Below the pieces are notes generated by a model. That model was not told where the DNA came from and did not search any database. It saw only the letters and a program-made list of their open reading frames with translations. A stretch of 64,000 bases of DNA. It comes from Actinostola sp. cb2023. Lineage: Eukaryota; Cnidaria; Anthozoa; Actiniaria; Actinostolidae. Positions 13,205-23,280 of this stretch are shown here, piece by piece. The number at the start of each line of letters is the position of its first letter. The stretch's first letter is position 1. Both the position numbers and the translations under genes were made by a program. The DNA is taken from positions 1 through 64,000 of the forward strand of contig JAUJYZ010000088.1 of the NCBI GenBank assembly GCA_033675265.1, written 5' to 3'.

Positions 13205-13780
13205 GTTCAATGTGACAGATATAATAAATGTACAGATAGAGAATTGAGTGTACAGATAGAGAATTGAGTGTACAGATAGAGAATTGAGTATACAGATATA
13301 ATTGAGTGTACAGATAGAGAATTGAGTATACACATAGGAGAATTGAGTGTACAGATAGAGAATTGAGTATACAGATAGAGAATTGAATGTACAGATAGAG
13401 AATTGAGTGTTACAGATAGAGAATTGAGTGTACAGATAGAGAATTGAGTGTACAGATAGAGAATTGAGTGTACAGATAGAGAATTGAATGTACAGGCAAA
13501 AAATATGACAAAATTGAGTGTATAGACCGACGTTTTAAGAGTCATCATGACGCCATTATCAGATAGAGTGAATATATGAGTGTACAGATAGAAAATTGAG
13601 TGTACAGATAGAGCAATTGAGTTGTGACAGATAGAGATTTGAGTGTACAGAACAGATAATTGAGTGTACAGATAGAGAATTGAGTGTACAGATAGAGAAT
13701 AGATAATTGAATGTGAGTGTACAGATAGAGAATCAGTGAGTGTAAAGATAGAGATACATTGAGTGCATCGCACAGAATGG
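13205..13780. repeat. 20-bp minisatellite, blocks 2 and 3
   Basis: Block 2 (13226-13495) has about 14 units of the same AGAATTGAGTGTACAGATAG repeat. After the ACCGACGTTTT..ATGACGCC motif, block 3 (13565-13770) has about ten strongly degenerate units with insertions. Single stray units continue to about 14075. Confidence 0.9.
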
Positions 13781-14325
13781 AGGGACACATACGGGACTTT
13801 ACTATTTGTTTGGCGCGAGATCCAAATGATGTTCATTAGGGTGTGACTCTGATTAATTCGACCAATTTACAAAGGAATTTCAAATGTGACGATATAATAA
13901 ATACTGAAGTGTACAGTACACAAAGCTAGTATTTTTCAGATTGATTTGTGTAGATAGTTTCTAAAGTGAGTATTAAGGGTGGAAATGAAAGTCAAGATGA
14001 TGAAACCAACTGCTGATATTCAATAAAAATTACAATTGAGTGTAACTTAATTGAGTGTACAGAGTTTAGAGAATTGAAGTGTAAGGGTGATAGAGTTATG
14101 AGTATCCTTTTTTATGGCAAAGTAGGGATATTTTTTGTGATATTTTACTATGGGAATTGTATAGACACCATCAAAACATCGATGTACACTATTTTTTGCT
14201 CATCACGATAACTATTCAAATATATTAAGGTTGGGATATAAAAATTAACAAATAAGGATCATTTTCCACCATCAAGTTTGAATCATCCGCGGAAGCTTTA
14301 TAGTATCCTTTTCGAGTTATAATAA
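13781..14325. other. No recognised feature
   Basis: AT-rich, with a few isolated degenerate copies of the 20-bp unit near 14035-14100. Confidence 0.4.
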
Positions 14326-15080
14326 TATTGGTCTTCACGAGACTCTTGTTGTCATAGCGACCGACGTGAGTTCACTACTTCATTCGATTTCGCTTAGCTT
14401 CGCTTTATTAGATAACTAATACGCAAAACCTATCATTTGAAAGCTTATATAAAGTGTAAGTTCAGTTGTTAAGTAAGTTTTTGACGAGTTTTATAGTGTA
14501 TGCGATGAAAAACTACGAAGTAAGGATCATTCGGCTCAGTTCTGTCTTCAAGTCGTTTGCAGCCGTGTTTCGTCATTTGAATGACTCTTAGCGGCCGACG
14601 CCGGTGAGTTCAACTCATTCTCGCTCTGTCAGATAACTAATACTCAAAAGCTATCATTTGAAAGCTTATATAAAGTGTAAGTTCAGTCGTTAAGTAAGTT
14701 TTTTTTGACGAGTTTATAGTGTATCGGCGATGAAAAACTATGCCGAAGCAATGAATTCGGCTTCTGTCTTCAAGTCGTTTGTTTTGTCACTGTGTCATTT
14801 GAATGACGCTTAGTGGCCGACATGAGTTCAACTCATTCTCGCTCTATCAGATAACTAATACTGACGCAATACCTATCATTTGAAAGCATATATAAAGTGT
14901 AAGTTCAGTCGTTAAGTAAGTTTTTTGACGAGTTTTATAGTGTATCGGCGATGAAAAACTATGAAGCAATAAAATCAGCTTCTGTCTTCAAGTCGTTTGT
15001 TGTTGTCACTGTTGAATGACTCTTAGCGGCCGACGTGAGTTCAACTCATTCTCGCTCTGTCAGATAACTAATACGCAAAA
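14326..15080. repeat. ~222-bp tandem repeat, 3.4 copies
   Basis: ATTTGAAAGCTTATATAAAG opens units near 14435, 14657 and 14877, a period of about 220-223 bp, preceded by a partial unit from 14326. Each unit contains GTAAGTTCAGTCGTTAAGTA, TAGTGTATCGGCGATGAAAA, CTTCAAGTCGTTTG and TGAGTTCAACTCATTCTCGC. No continuous reading frame is conserved between copies. Confidence 0.85.
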
Positions 15081-15720
15081 CCTCTCAAAAAACCAGCAAA
15101 AAGCATATTATAAAGGCATGACGTTCGTGTAAATGTTGATTTCTAGAAGAGCCGTTGTTCCATTGATAGTACCGAGACGTTCGTCAGCCTCTCCGGAAGA
15201 CTCATGAATTGCTTTCAACTACATTGTAACTTTTGCCGTTCTGGATCGGATCAGCTATCCAGCCGCCATGCTAGGTTTGTAATCCTTCAGTTTAACTTCA
15301 AGTTCGTATAACTGATACAAAGGCTTTCAAGGCTTCCATGTGTCTCTGTTTCAGTTCACGAAGCGAAGCTCATGGCATTCCTGGCTCAGTTCGTGTTGCG
15401 AGTCCCTGAAAATAGCCATCTTCTTCGACTTCGTAAGACACGATCGAAGGGGTGGCGATCTCAAATTTGTAGATCTTCTCTTCTATAACACTCAACTTAA
15501 CACTCCGACGAGTAAAAAGTGCAAGATTTCGTTCGTGAAACTCCACATGAATCGCCGATGTGACGATGTCTTCCTCGCTTTGTCTAAAAACAAGATGGCG
15601 TCTCGATAGCATGTGACCGGATATTGCACAGCTTTGCGATTTTCTGACGCCCAAAAAAACGAAAAAAATACGCGTTGGGTTTTATAACTCGTGCGGCCTA
15701 CGGCCTGGGCACGAGTAATA
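15081..15720. other. Possible old gene or repeat 5' region, unresolved
   Basis: Overlapping frames on both strands (15340-15609 +, 15370-15654 -) are unusually open and GC-rich for the window, but neither gives a recognisable domain. YY1-like words occur in both directions (GCCGCCATGC near 15263, CAAGATGGCG near 15591). The right edge (15688-15717) is a palindrome, ACTCGTGCGG..CACGAGT, followed on the reverse strand by TTATAAAA and a TTTTTCG tract, the same layout as the start of the repeats at 21515 and 48098. Most likely part of that repeat superfamily. Confidence 0.35.
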
Positions 15721-16611
15721 AAATGAATAAAGTGAATAAAATCTCTATCACGTGCATATCTCAAAAGCTATGAAAAGTGTCGCAGTTTTACTGGGAAGAG
15801 AAACAATATTCACGTTACGTAAACATTGCAGATGACAGCGGATCACGTGTACATCGCATGTATCACGTGTTATGTACATCACATGTTCGCCCGTACATAT
15901 AACGACAGCGTACATTTTTGTGGCTACTGCGCTTGTGCAGCTAGCCACTATTGCCATCGTCTGAGTTTTCCGAAAGTAAGTAACAATAGATAAACTTCGG
16001 AACCAATCACCACCCAAGTAGAGAAATCTCGCTGATAGATAAACTTCATCACCACCCGAGTAAAGAAATCGCCCTATCACTTCGTATAACCGAGAGCAAG
16101 CCGAGAGCGGCGTACGTGCTCAACAGATTGCTTGATTGTCTGCATCGAGTTTCATCGATGTTTAGTTTCAGAAAATTCACCAATATTATTTATCACAGCT
16201 TTCATTCTCTCTTTCTAAACGGTCAGACGAAAGGTTCTATAAGTGTTATTCAACTTTTAGGTCAATGTTTACGTAGCCTGCGAATACAGCCACTTTTCTG
16301 GCGCTCGATCGCCACAGGGGTTCGCCAAAAATAGATTTATTTAGGAGTAGTAGTCTCAAAAGCAATGGTTGGGCTGCCTGTGAATGTGATAGATATATAG
16401 CAGTAGCCACATGTACCCCTAAGGGTACCTATTTTTGGATTCCTCGTGGCATTGGCATAGCAATAGGGAAAGTCGTCACTTTGTTATTGTAGTTTGAGGT
16501 AAAAAACAATACATAGAATGACAATAGAACAATAGCCAGGACTTTTGTCCAGCTACACGAAGACCTGACCAACCACTAAACATATTCTTGTATTTTCTTG
16601 TTCACTTTGGA
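15721..16611. other. No recognised feature
   Basis: No domain in the minus frame 15748-16080 or the plus frame 16116-16334. ATACGAAG and GTAAAGAAATC words recur once (16018-16065) without a longer repeat. Confidence 0.4.
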
Positions 16612-16686
16612 CAAAAACATTTTATATTAGTTGTTCATATAAGTCTTAATATGAACACTGAACTAATATAAATAAAATGTTTTTGC
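16612..16686. repeat. Hairpin palindrome
   Basis: AAAAACATTTTATATTAGTT pairs with AACTAATATAAATAAAATGTTTTT around GTTCATAT..ATATGAAC, giving a stem of more than 25 bp. Confidence 0.7.
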
Positions 16687-16866
16687 ATCTTTTGAGTTGT
16701 TACATTGTTCTTGATCTTGTTACATATCGTTATAAATAAAGTTAAAAGTTGTGTTATATAATTGTTCGACTCTACACCACATTTTCTTTAAAATCACCAT
16801 GCAAAAATATACGACGGCACTTCATTGGTTAAACCAACTACTAGTTTATAATTAGTTTTAATATTA

Positions 16867-17041
16867 GAGTCGCTTTCGTATGAGTGGGAAAACTACGGCA
16901 CGGAGTTACGGTCACGGTACGGAATCGAACACATCTATTCAACCAATCACAGCGCGTAAAGTCATTGCTCTACCAATCAGAATGATTGGACACGGCATGG
17001 TCACCGCACGAACCTGCTTCCCATTCGTACGAAAACGACTC
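16867..17041. repeat. Foldback MITE with CCAAT words
   Basis: GAGTCGCTTTCGTATGAGTG pairs with CATTCGTACGAAAACGACTC; inside, GTCACGGTACGG and CAACCAATCACAG pair loosely with ATTGGACACGGCATGGT. There is no ORF of its own. Confidence 0.65.
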
Positions 17042-17145
17042 TATTTCAATGCAAATATCGTTACATAAGTTTCCAAATACTGTGAGGACAATGGTATCCG
17101 TGGTAAGGACATTTGCGTGGTATCTCCTCAATTTACATGTATATA

Positions 17146-17437
17146 CACCTATTCCAAAAATCATTGTCCCCCGCCGAAAGCAACAAGCAAGAATCTGACG
17201 ACCGCAAAGGGCATTGAGCCTTTCTCCTTATTCATCCCTAGACATTTTGACAACATGCATTTTCAAATGGTCGAATAGTTCCAAGTGATTGCTATTCAAC
17301 GCTCGTAGGGATAAATTCTCATGTACACTGTACCACTGATAAATAAATTAAGAAATTAGGAGATTCCCAAAGTCCTTTGCGGTCGTCAGCTTCTTGCTTG
17401 TTGCTTTCGGCCCGGACAACGATATTTGGGATAGGTG
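17146..17437. mobile_element. TA-flanked MITE, CACCTATT termini
   Basis: The 292-bp element is flanked by TA at 17144-17145 and 17438-17439. The arms start CACCTATTCCAAAAATCATT and pair over about 75 bp with one large gap (GAAAGCAACAAGCAAG and GACGACCGCAAAGG against their reverse complements). A relative with the same CACCTATTTCAAA terminus lies at 60681-60959. Confidence 0.8.
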
Positions 17438-17488
17438 TATATATATTATCAGACAAGATGTGGGCTGCGTCGGTGTATAATGATAAAT

Positions 17489-18317
17489 TCAAGAGGAAGA
17501 GGAGCGCATAGTGATTTCGACAAAACTAGAAGTAGAAACATCAGTGTGGCTTCTCTTCTTCTCTTCATATGCATGTATTCGAAGATGTTCAATGAGGGTT
17601 TGTTTAAAAGAAAATCCCTTATCACACAATGAACATTTGAATGGCTTCTCTGCTTGGTGTATTTGGAGATGATTGGTGAGATCCCTTTGAGAGTGAAACG
17701 CCTTTTCACATACAAAACATTTGAATGGTTTCACTCCAGTATGAATTCTGAGATGAATTGATAGATTTCTTTTCTGGCCAAACTTTTTATCACAGTAAGA
17801 ACATTCAAATGGCTTCTCTCTATTATGAATTCTGAGATGATTAGTGAGAGTGCTTTTGTGACCAAACGTTTTATCACAGTAAGAACATTGGAATGGCTTC
17901 TCTCCAGTGTGTTTGCCATTTCCATGAAGGTGGCTTTCCACACTCTTCAGAAAGTGAATTAACATCATCGGTGGGTGAATGTGTTGCTTGAGTGCTGTTT
18001 TCAACTGATTCCTTTTCAGAGGGTAAATCTAATTCCTCTAAAAAACTCAACATTGATGAAAGTTCATCCACGTGGACAGCAGAAGCATTTTTCATCGAAT
18101 TCCCATCAACTGCATCAACTGAATTATGACCACTATCACCTACAACTGTTGGATGTGGTTGACTTGCATCATCCATGTTGTTGTCAGTTAAACCTGTATC
18201 GATGTACATAGAAGTACAACCATTACTACAGCCATAATCATCTGTCTGTGTTGTAATACTACAGCACTCCTTGTATATTATTGGTTGACCAAACATGATG
18301 TTGTCTTCTATTGAACC
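17489..18317 (-). pseudogene. C2H2 zinc-finger last exon, copy B (four fingers)
   Basis: Terminal exon of a small C2H2 zinc-finger protein, by family a nuclear DNA-binding regulator. It starts after a 3' splice site (TTGTACTTCATTTCAG on the minus strand) that is identical in copy A. The leader (18317 to about 17930) encodes an acidic, Ser/Asp/Glu-rich stretch with a cluster of cysteines near the start and an LEELDLPSEKESVE segment. The finger frame (17489-18004) gives a partial HGNGKHTGEKP linker and then four regular fingers 28 residues apart, with cores [24 protein letters not shown] and CSLCDKGF, and a Ser-rich tail. Leader and fingers lie in different frames: relative to copy A, two bases are missing near 17950, where the leader would join the finger linker. 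If that indel is real, the exon is broken; if it is a sequencing error, the gene could be intact. Upstream exons were not found; the preceding intron holds the 68-bp minisatellite. Confidence 0.7.
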
Positions 18318-18367
18318 CTGAAATGAAGTACAAGAACAATGCACATTTTAAAATATAAAATATTACA

Positions 18368-18855
18368 AACACAGAGGGTGGTCACTGCTGTGGTCCTACA
18401 TGTAGTTAGTGAGATACAGTAGTAATGTACATGTAAGTACAGACACAGAGGGTGGTCACTGCTGTGGTCCTAGTTAGTGAGATACAGTAGTAATGTACAT
18501 GTAAGTACAGACACAGAGGGTGGTCACTGCTGTGGCCCTATTTAGTGAGATACAGTAGTAATGTACATGTAAGTACAGAAGCAGAGGGTGTTCACTGCTG
18601 TGGTCCTAGTTAGTGAGATACAGTAGTAATGTACATGTAAGTACAGACACAGAGGGTGGTCACTGCTGTGGTCCTAGTTAGTGAGATACAGTAGTAATGT
18701 ACATGTAAGTACAGAAGCAGAGGGTGGTCACTGCTGTGGTCCTAGTTAGTGAGATACAGTAGTAATGTACATGTAAGTACAGACACGGAGGGTGGTCACT
18801 GCTGTGGTCCTAGTTAGTGAGATACAGTAGTAATGTACATGTAAGTACAGACACA
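18368..18855. repeat. 68-bp minisatellite, ~7 copies
   Basis: The unit contains ACACAGAGGGTGGTCACTGC, TGTGGTCCTAGTTAGTGAGA and TACAGTAGTAATGTACATG. Copies are near identical, with ACACAG/AGCAG variants, suggesting recent expansion. It lies just upstream (minus sense) of the zinc-finger exon's acceptor site, hence probably intronic. Confidence 0.95.
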
Positions 18856-18892
18856 GTTTTATTTAACCAACTTCAAGGTGTTGTGGTTATCG

Positions 18893-19275
18893 GATGAAAC
18901 ATTATGTCAAACCATCATGCCAGTATGTCAAACTGTCATGTCATTATGTCAAACCATCATGCCAGTATATCAAACTGTCATGCCATTATGTCAAACCATC
19001 ATGTCATTATGTCAAACCATCATGCCATTATGTCAAACTGTCATGTCATTATGTCAAACCGTCATGCCATTATGTCAAACCATCATGTCATTTAATATGT
19101 CAAACATTCATGCCATTATGTCAAACTGTCAAACCATTATGTCAAATGTCAAACCGTCATGTCAGTATGTCAAACCGTAGGTTCATTACAAATGTATATC
19201 AAACCCAGGTCCATTACATGTATGTCAAACCGTCATGCAATTACATATACAGCTGTATGTCAAACGGTAGGCAGT
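18893..19275. repeat. 21-bp minisatellite (ATGTCAAACCGTCATGCCATT type)
   Basis: About 13 units of ATGTCAAACTGTCATGCCATT and variants to 19180, then degenerate, widely spaced copies to 19275. The unit length is a multiple of three and stop-free in several frames, which produces long spurious plus-strand ORFs. One stray unit occurs near 24368. Confidence 0.9.
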
Positions 19276-19500
19276 CCATTATATTGCCACCCATACATAC
19301 ATGTATGTACAGGCAAGGTCCAATTTTTTCATAACTCCATTACATGTAAATGTACATGTATGTACATGAGCTACTCAGCACAACAACATACATGTAAATG
19401 AATTGCAAATGTGTATACAGCTATTTCAAAAACATTGTCCTCTGCTTCGTGTGTATTGCGCATTGCGTTTTGCATATGGGGCATTTCACAGTATTTTGCT
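19276..19500. other. Repeat-derived flank
   Basis: GTATGTACAGGCAAGGTCCA near 19304 and the TATTGCGCATTGCG..GGGGCATTTCACAGTATT stretch near 19455-19492 recur, in part inverted, at 23880-24400. No gene is seen. Confidence 0.5.
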
Positions 19501-20603
19501 TGTCACGGAGGGGAAAATCACAAGATTGAAAGCTGCCTAACAATTAAATATTTGAATTTAACCAAACTTTTGAACCATCATGTTTACCATTTTCAATAGC
19601 TCTTTAGGTATGATGAATTTCAAAATGTTTTGTAAAATACCCAGGGAGATATTATTTTTAATGTTAGCCATCACGTAGGGGAACAGAGAAATCACAAAAA
19701 AAAATACAATTCCAAAACTAATTCCAAATTCCTGTGAATCTATAAAAGCTACAACTTTAAACACAAGTTTTATTAAACATTTAGTTTATCAACTAAACAA
19801 ATGACATCAAATAATCATATGTTAAATTTTCTCTAACTTCTCCAGCTAGGAGGTTTGTCAAAAGGACCAGCGTCACGGAGGGGAAGTCACGGAGGGGAAA
19901 GTTTTGTCTCATACATTTGTAACAATGCCATATCAATGTTGTCTTATTAATCCCACTGGAATATTAATTTAACTTATTTAACATTATGTAATTACTATGG
20001 GAACATAAATAAGGCTGTAAATATCAATCTATGAGCAATCAAACTTATTACTATCAAAGCACATGGTATAGGTTACCCATAATTCATTGCTGCTATGAAA
20101 ATGCTCAAATGAACTTTTCCCCACAATGCAGAGCTTACAATTATCTAACTTGGGTACAGACAACATATATATTATGTTGAATGTATGAAAATGATACATT
20201 TTATGCAATTTCTAAGACATTTTTTAATTTTTAATTCCCCTCTGTGACATTATTTTCCCCTCCGTGACACTTAATAATATTGAAATAGAACAAAGAAAAC
20301 TTGGAGCTCAGAATTTTTTTTTCATTGATATAGTTGTATTCAACTTGAACTCAGAAGTTTACAAAATATTGTGAAATTTGTTTCAACTGTTTTGGAAATA
20401 TCAACTTTTACACCTAATTTTGTCACGGAGAGGAAAATCCCCCTTTGGACAAGCTATTAGCAACATGCCCCTTGACAGCAACTGAATTTTTTTTTGGTTT
20501 CTCTATTAGTGCATGTGAGGAAGTGTGTGTCCTGATATTTTTTATTTGTTTTTGACATAAAGCAAGTAGCTCATAGCTTTTTGTGGTTTTCCCCTCCGTG
20601 ACA
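19501..20603. mobile_element. TGTCACGGAGGGG element with internal terminal motifs
   Basis: Terminal inverted repeats of about 23 bp begin TGTCACGGAGGGGAAAA at 19501 and end with the reverse complement at 20603. The same GTCACGGAGGGGAAA word recurs inside in forward orientation near 19871, 19886 and 20422 and reversed near 20236 and 20256, seven copies in all. The interior (1.1 kb) is AT-rich with no transposase. Subterminal motif copies of this kind usually serve as transposase binding sites in DNA transposons. No clear target-site duplication is seen. Confidence 0.7.
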
Positions 20604-21514
20604 GACAATTTTGTATTTCAGCTAATTAATGATAATTTATGACAAGATAAGAGTGTGCCGACATTTCAAAATCATATTTTTTATACTTTATGGTTATTAA
20701 AGAGATCTAAATGTTATCATATCAAATCGGCAGCATACAGATTTGTAAGCATATCCCAAGTAAACGATTTTCTTATGAAGCATTCGTGAAAGCCGAGGAC
20801 CAGAAAGATTTAAGGATTCATTGTAAAGCTTATATTGTGACTGTAGAAGAACAAGTTACAATGCCCGGCGAACACGGCTCCCGCCGAGACACTCACAGTA
20901 TACATGTTACGACACTTTTAATATTCAACACCAGAATCATTGGAAATATGATAATAAAATGCATAGAATGAACAGTTTTCTTGCAGATTAATTGCTTTCT
21001 AAAAAATAATTTATGAGATAGGATTTTAAAATCTGTTTTCCGTACAACTGCAGTGTGTTGACAATCGTGCAAAGCAGATTGATCAGTAGAGGTCAGTCGG
21101 ATCGGGTCATCCTGAAGCACATTTCGTGACTACTACATTTACTGGTAGTTAGGAGACTATTAAATTGTGAAGTATTTATATACATTAGATTCGTGGATAT
21201 ATCCAACTTCTTTTAGTTTTATACCGAAAAATAATTATTGAGCAGATCAGTCACCATACAACATGGTAAACATGTACGGCGTATGTTTCTAGTACTCATA
21301 ATACCGGTCACGCTCCTGCCCTTCAAGAGACTTCAGATGATGAATTCGTGGCATAAATATGTCGAAATTAATCTTACCAGCAGTCCCAACGTACACTTTA
21401 GATCCTCTTATATGTTAGGATATGGAAGAGTATATATTTGGGAGTTATATCCTGCTCGTACGCCGAAAGCGGCGGACTTGAGAATACGTGAGAGTACGTA
21501 ACATTCAGCTATAA
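20604..21514. other. No recognised feature
   Basis: Frames at 20711-20971 (+), 20893-21120 (-) and 21238-21501 (+) show no recognisable domain. Confidence 0.4.
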
Positions 21515-22275
21515 TTACTCGGGCCCTTCCGAAGGAAGCCCGAGTTATAAAATGCGTTTTTCGGTAGTAGTAGTAGTCGTAGTTTTGTTCGGCTAAAGAA
21601 TGACGAAAGTATGCGACGTATTTAATCGTATCGAGTTTCAAGATTACTCAGCAGATAAGAAAAAAAACAAACGACACACAGGACTCAAGTAGATTTGAAT
21701 CTTAGTTTTTGAAAGCAGCTGTAGATCTTCAAGCTATTAAAAGGTCAGGATTCTAGTTCATCGTTCAATGACTAGAAGTGGTAGAAGGACTAGAAGCTTG
21801 CTTAAAATATATTTAACAAAAACAAACGTGAGGGCGTTGTCAGAACCATCTGACCTATGCAACCTCAAGACGTATCATGTACGTACTCACGCGACACATA
21901 GTCTCCCTCGTCACTCAACTGTCACTGATTGTCATGACGTCAGAGAAATGATATTGTATTGAAGAAGATGTCCTTGTTTTATTCGACGTTCGAACCGTAA
22001 CTCGAACCCGAACTCGAACTCGATTCCAAACTCGACGTTTTCGGGATCTGAAGCAAGCCTTTACACGAACTCATCAAAATCAAATCAATTGAACTCAAAG
22101 TCAAAAGGTAATCAAATGAACTCAAAGTCAAAGTCAAATCAAATGAACTCGACACATACATGTATATACATAGTCTCCCTCGTCACGCAACTGTCAGTCA
22201 TTGTCAGGTCTCTCCTCACGCAACTGACATTGTCCTTGTCATAAGCCCGAGTGTACGCTCATTGAGCGTCTTGTT
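21515..22275 (+). repeat. Interspersed repeat, uninterrupted copy
   Basis: The copy begins with the hairpin ACTCGGGCCCTTCCGAAGGA followed by AGCCCGAGTTATAAAATGCG and ends with CCCGAGTGTACGCTCATTGA. Its first ~340 bp are nearly identical to 48098-48374 joined to 49395-49470, and its last ~310 bp to 49975-50285. It therefore preserves the unoccupied target of the insertion at 48375-49394: CTTAAAATATATTT, with TTAA at 21802-21805. The segment 49470-49975 of the other copy has no counterpart here. There is no coding frame. Confidence 0.85.
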
Positions 22276-22429
22276 ATAAATCATAATGGAATCGTCGAAT
22301 TCTGCAGTGAAAATATCTTCTTTTGGATATATTTGTCGCTTGAACACAGCAACATGATTGTATATTTTGCCATGACGAGCTTTACTCGAAAAAGTTGTCA
22401 CAGTTGGAGGCATGGTATCGGGTTGTAAG

Positions 22430-23280
22430 CCTTTCAATCTTTGTTTGTACTGTGATAAGATGATCGACAGTTGCTAGGATTAAGTCAACAGGATTAAGTA
22501 GTAAAGTTAGCTAATGAGTCTTTCTCAATCACATTCCCGCGCATTCTAGCTACTCGACAACATATCGCTCTGTAAAATCTGCTATTTTATGGTTTATTTG
22601 CGCACGATCTTGGTTGATTTTGCCCAAATAGAGATATTCCATGTTCAAGCTATCTTTGTTGGTATTTGAAATTGCATTTTGACACGAAAGGATTGATATA
22701 TTATTTATAATTTGGCGGGAATGAATTGGCTTTTATTCTACTACAATTTTTGGCGTCTTGGAAGCAGCAGATAAACTTGGCCCGCAAGAACTGTATCTCT
22801 GTGAGTATAAAGTTTATTGTAATCTCCGGATGCTTCCTTGGGAATCTCAATTTGATTTAATTTTAGCAGCTAGAAGTTGTGTTTATTTATTACATGCAGG
22901 ACCCCTGCCGGCCGATGTTCTGTGATTCAGTCGAAGGCGGAATAGAATATTTAAATATCAGCAAGGTTCAGAAGATGCATAAGTTCGTCAGCAGGTCTAG
23001 GGTATATATATTGCCCATTTGGACTGGGAGTCTTTTTGAATTTTTACGAGTATTTGAAGATCTAATCAGGCTTTTAAATGATCGTAGCGGCAAAATAATA
23101 ATTATTAGCTTCAAATTGGTCACGAATTTCAAATTTTAGGGTATAGATTTTCAGCCTAGTGCGTTATACCTACGGTCTCGTAGACAGCTTGGGTAGGCCT
23201 ACATTGTAGTGCGTTGTACCTGCGGTCTCGTAGACAGCTTGGGTAGGCCTAGTGCATTATATTTTTATAACTTTATAATT
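22430..23280 (+). repeat. Segment duplicated in inverted orientation at 60180-62150
   Basis: Long matches to the reverse complement of 60.2-62.2 kb, in order: GTGATAAGATGATC..GACAGTTGCTAGGATTAAG; TTTTATGGTTTATTT..CACGAT..CTTGGTTGATTT; GAGATATTCCATGTTCAAGC; CTGGAAGCAGCAG-like and GGCCCGCAAGA words; AGCAGCTAGAAGTTGTG; GGCCGATGTTCTGTGATTCA; GTAGACAGCTTGGGTAGGCC. This copy has two to three of the 43-bp units that number over seven at 60.2 kb. It is shorter and more decayed than the other copy. Confidence 0.8.

Noticed and set aside
11964..13836. Long minus-strand frames rich in Leu/Ser/Tyr over the 20-bp array
   Set aside because: They are periodic translations of the minisatellite and end when the repeat changes phase; no non-repetitive coding sequence is attached.
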